Assembly (NCBI GenBank): GCA_002771315.1
Contig: PCSF01000136.1
Span: forward strand, 631-6,240
Direction: 5' to 3'
Origin: Desulfobacterales bacterium CG23_combo_of_CG06-09_8_20_14_all_52_9
GTDB lineage: Bacteria > Desulfobacterota > Desulfobacteria > Desulfobacterales > UBA2156
Length of the DNA stretch: 5,610 bases
Under the pieces are notes generated by a model. It saw nothing but the letters and a program-made list of their open reading frames with translations. It was not told the DNA's origin and made no database searches. Of the stretch, positions 4,661-5,610 are shown in pieces (the first letter of the stretch is position 1; the number at the start of each line of letters is the position of its first letter). The translations under genes were made by a program, and so were the position numbers.

Positions 4661-5610
4661 TTGTCGGTTAAACCCTTCATCGAATTTCATCCCAAAGAGG
4701 CACTGATCGATCGATTCAACCGACGCCTCAATTATTTGCGGATATCCATCACCGACCGATGCAATCTCAGATGTATTTACTGCGTTCCTGACGGATTTTT
4801 CCCCAAGTTGCCCCACGATGAGATCTTACGTTACGAGGAGATCCTTCGAATCGTCAAGATCGCCGTTCGTCTGGGAGTTACCAAAGTGCGGGTAACCGGC
4901 GGCGAGCCACTGGTCAGAAAAGGCGTCTACGACTTTCTGGAAGCGCTGGGACAGACAAGCGGACTTTCCGATATCTCTTTGACCACCAACGGTGTATTTT
5001 TAGCCCACCAAATCCACCGGATCCAAAAGGCCGGGATTCGACGCATCAACATCAGCCTGGACACGTTGAATCGTGAAAAATATCAAAGAATTACGGGGTT
5101 TGATCGTTTCGACGCCGTGTGGGAGGGAATCCGATTGGCGCACGAATCAGGATTTCACCCCATCAAGATCAACGTGGTGGTCATTCGAGGCGTCAACGAT
5201 GACGAATTGATGGATCTCGCGCGCTTGTCCGTTGATCATCCGTATTTCATTCGATTTATCGAGTATATGCCTATGGGCGTTCATTGCATGAATATGGATC
5301 AGCAAATGCTTGCACCGGAAATTTTGACAAAGGTTGAAACAGTCGACGCCTTGGAGCCTGTTTTCAGAACCAAAAATGACGGGCCCGCGGAACGTTACCG
5401 GTTCAAGGGAGCGGCCGGCGAGATCGGATTGATCCGGCCCATCAGCCATCATTTCTGCCAGGATTGTAACCGATTGCGTCTTACCGCCAGCGGGCAGCTC
5501 CGTGTTTGCCTATTATCCAAAATCCAAGTGGACCTGAAAGGACCCATGAGAGACGGCGCTACGGATACCGAACTGGCCCAAATGATGAAAGAGGCGGTCC
5601 TTCGGAAGCC
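4661..5610 (+). CDS. moaA: GTP 3',8-cyclase MoaA (3'-truncated by window edge)
   Basis: MoaA is a radical-SAM enzyme of the cytosol. With MoaC it converts GTP to cyclic pyranopterin monophosphate, the first step of molybdenum cofactor synthesis. From TTG 4661 the window encodes 316 full residues with no stop. The radical-SAM cluster is C34-x3-C38-x2-C41 in TDRCNLRCIYCVP. TGGEP is at 79-83, SLTTNG at 106-111 and NISLDTL at 130-136. The second iron-sulfur cluster, which binds the GTP substrate, is C266-x2-C269-x13-C283 (FCQDCNRLRLTASGQLRVCL). All catalytic cysteines are thus present. About 10-20 residues are missing at the end, including the C-terminal Gly-Gly that family members need for activity. 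The first ~15 residues before LIDRFNRRLNYLRIS are an ordinary variable lead. It has its own promoter and a strong ribosome-binding site. The presence of moaA implies molybdo- or tungstoenzymes in the host. Confidence 0.97.
   Translation, partial: MSVKPFIEFHPKEALIDRFNRRLNYLRISITDRCNLRCIYCVPDGFFPKLPHDEILRYEEILRIVKIAVRLGVTKVRVTGGEPLVRKGVYDFLEALGQTSGLSDISLTTNGVFLAHQIHRIQKAGIRRINISLDTLNREKYQRITGFDRFDAVWEGIRLAHESGFHPIKINVVVIRGVNDDELMDLARLSVDHPYFIRFIEYMPMGVHCMNMDQQMLAPEILTKVETVDALEPVFRTKNDGPAERYRFKGAAGEIGLIRPISHHFCQDCNRLRLTASGQLRVCLLSKIQVDLKGPMRDGATDTELAQMMKEAVLRK

Noticed and set aside
5147..5452. A 101-codon minus-strand frame inside moaA
   Set aside because: It lies wholly within strongly conserved moaA sequence and has no features of its own.

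Overview
The window reads as ordinary bacterial chromosome from close to a replication origin, most likely a Gram-negative of the Desulfobacterota (former Deltaproteobacteria). This placement is an inference. It rests on mnmE beside a perfect parS site, a GC content near one half, tRNA genes with encoded CCA ends, and an intergenic repeat that resembles, from memory, repeats scattered through sulfate-reducer genomes. No database was searched.

Layout. Positions 2-1072 hold the C-terminal three quarters of mnmE, a tRNA-modifying GTPase. Positions 1073-1473 form a 400-bp gene-free stretch that is unusually rich in structure. It contains a nested hairpin (1111-1167) and a MITE-like element with imperfect inverted ends (about 1174-1380). 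Inside that element, 48 consecutive bases fold into a perfect T-shaped three-way junction (1285-1332). A consensus parS site (1385-1400) follows, then a perfect 30-bp palindrome (1426-1455) just upstream of the next gene. Positions 1474-3357 hold a tight three-gene operon: a YkgJ-type cysteine-cluster protein, an unrecognised 114-residue basic protein, and a winged-helix protein joined to a PrmA-like methyltransferase. Positions 3342-3641 contain what may be a frameshifted gene remnant. Positions 3673-3908 carry two tRNA-Ser genes (UGA, then GCU) on the minus strand with a plausible promoter. Positions 4014-4559 carry a promoter with an overlapping inverted repeat and a 159-residue protein with a very acidic tail, of unknown function. 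Positions 4566-5610 carry a near-consensus promoter and moaA, cut by the window end just before its C-terminus.

How the parts relate. MnmE and the two serine tRNAs belong to translation, and the PrmA-like protein may act there too. MoaA catalyses the first step of molybdenum cofactor synthesis. parS is the ParB loading site for chromosome segregation. The most notable region is 1111-1455, where several distinct DNA structures lie side by side and one abuts parS. No defence system, CRISPR array or intact transposase gene is visible.
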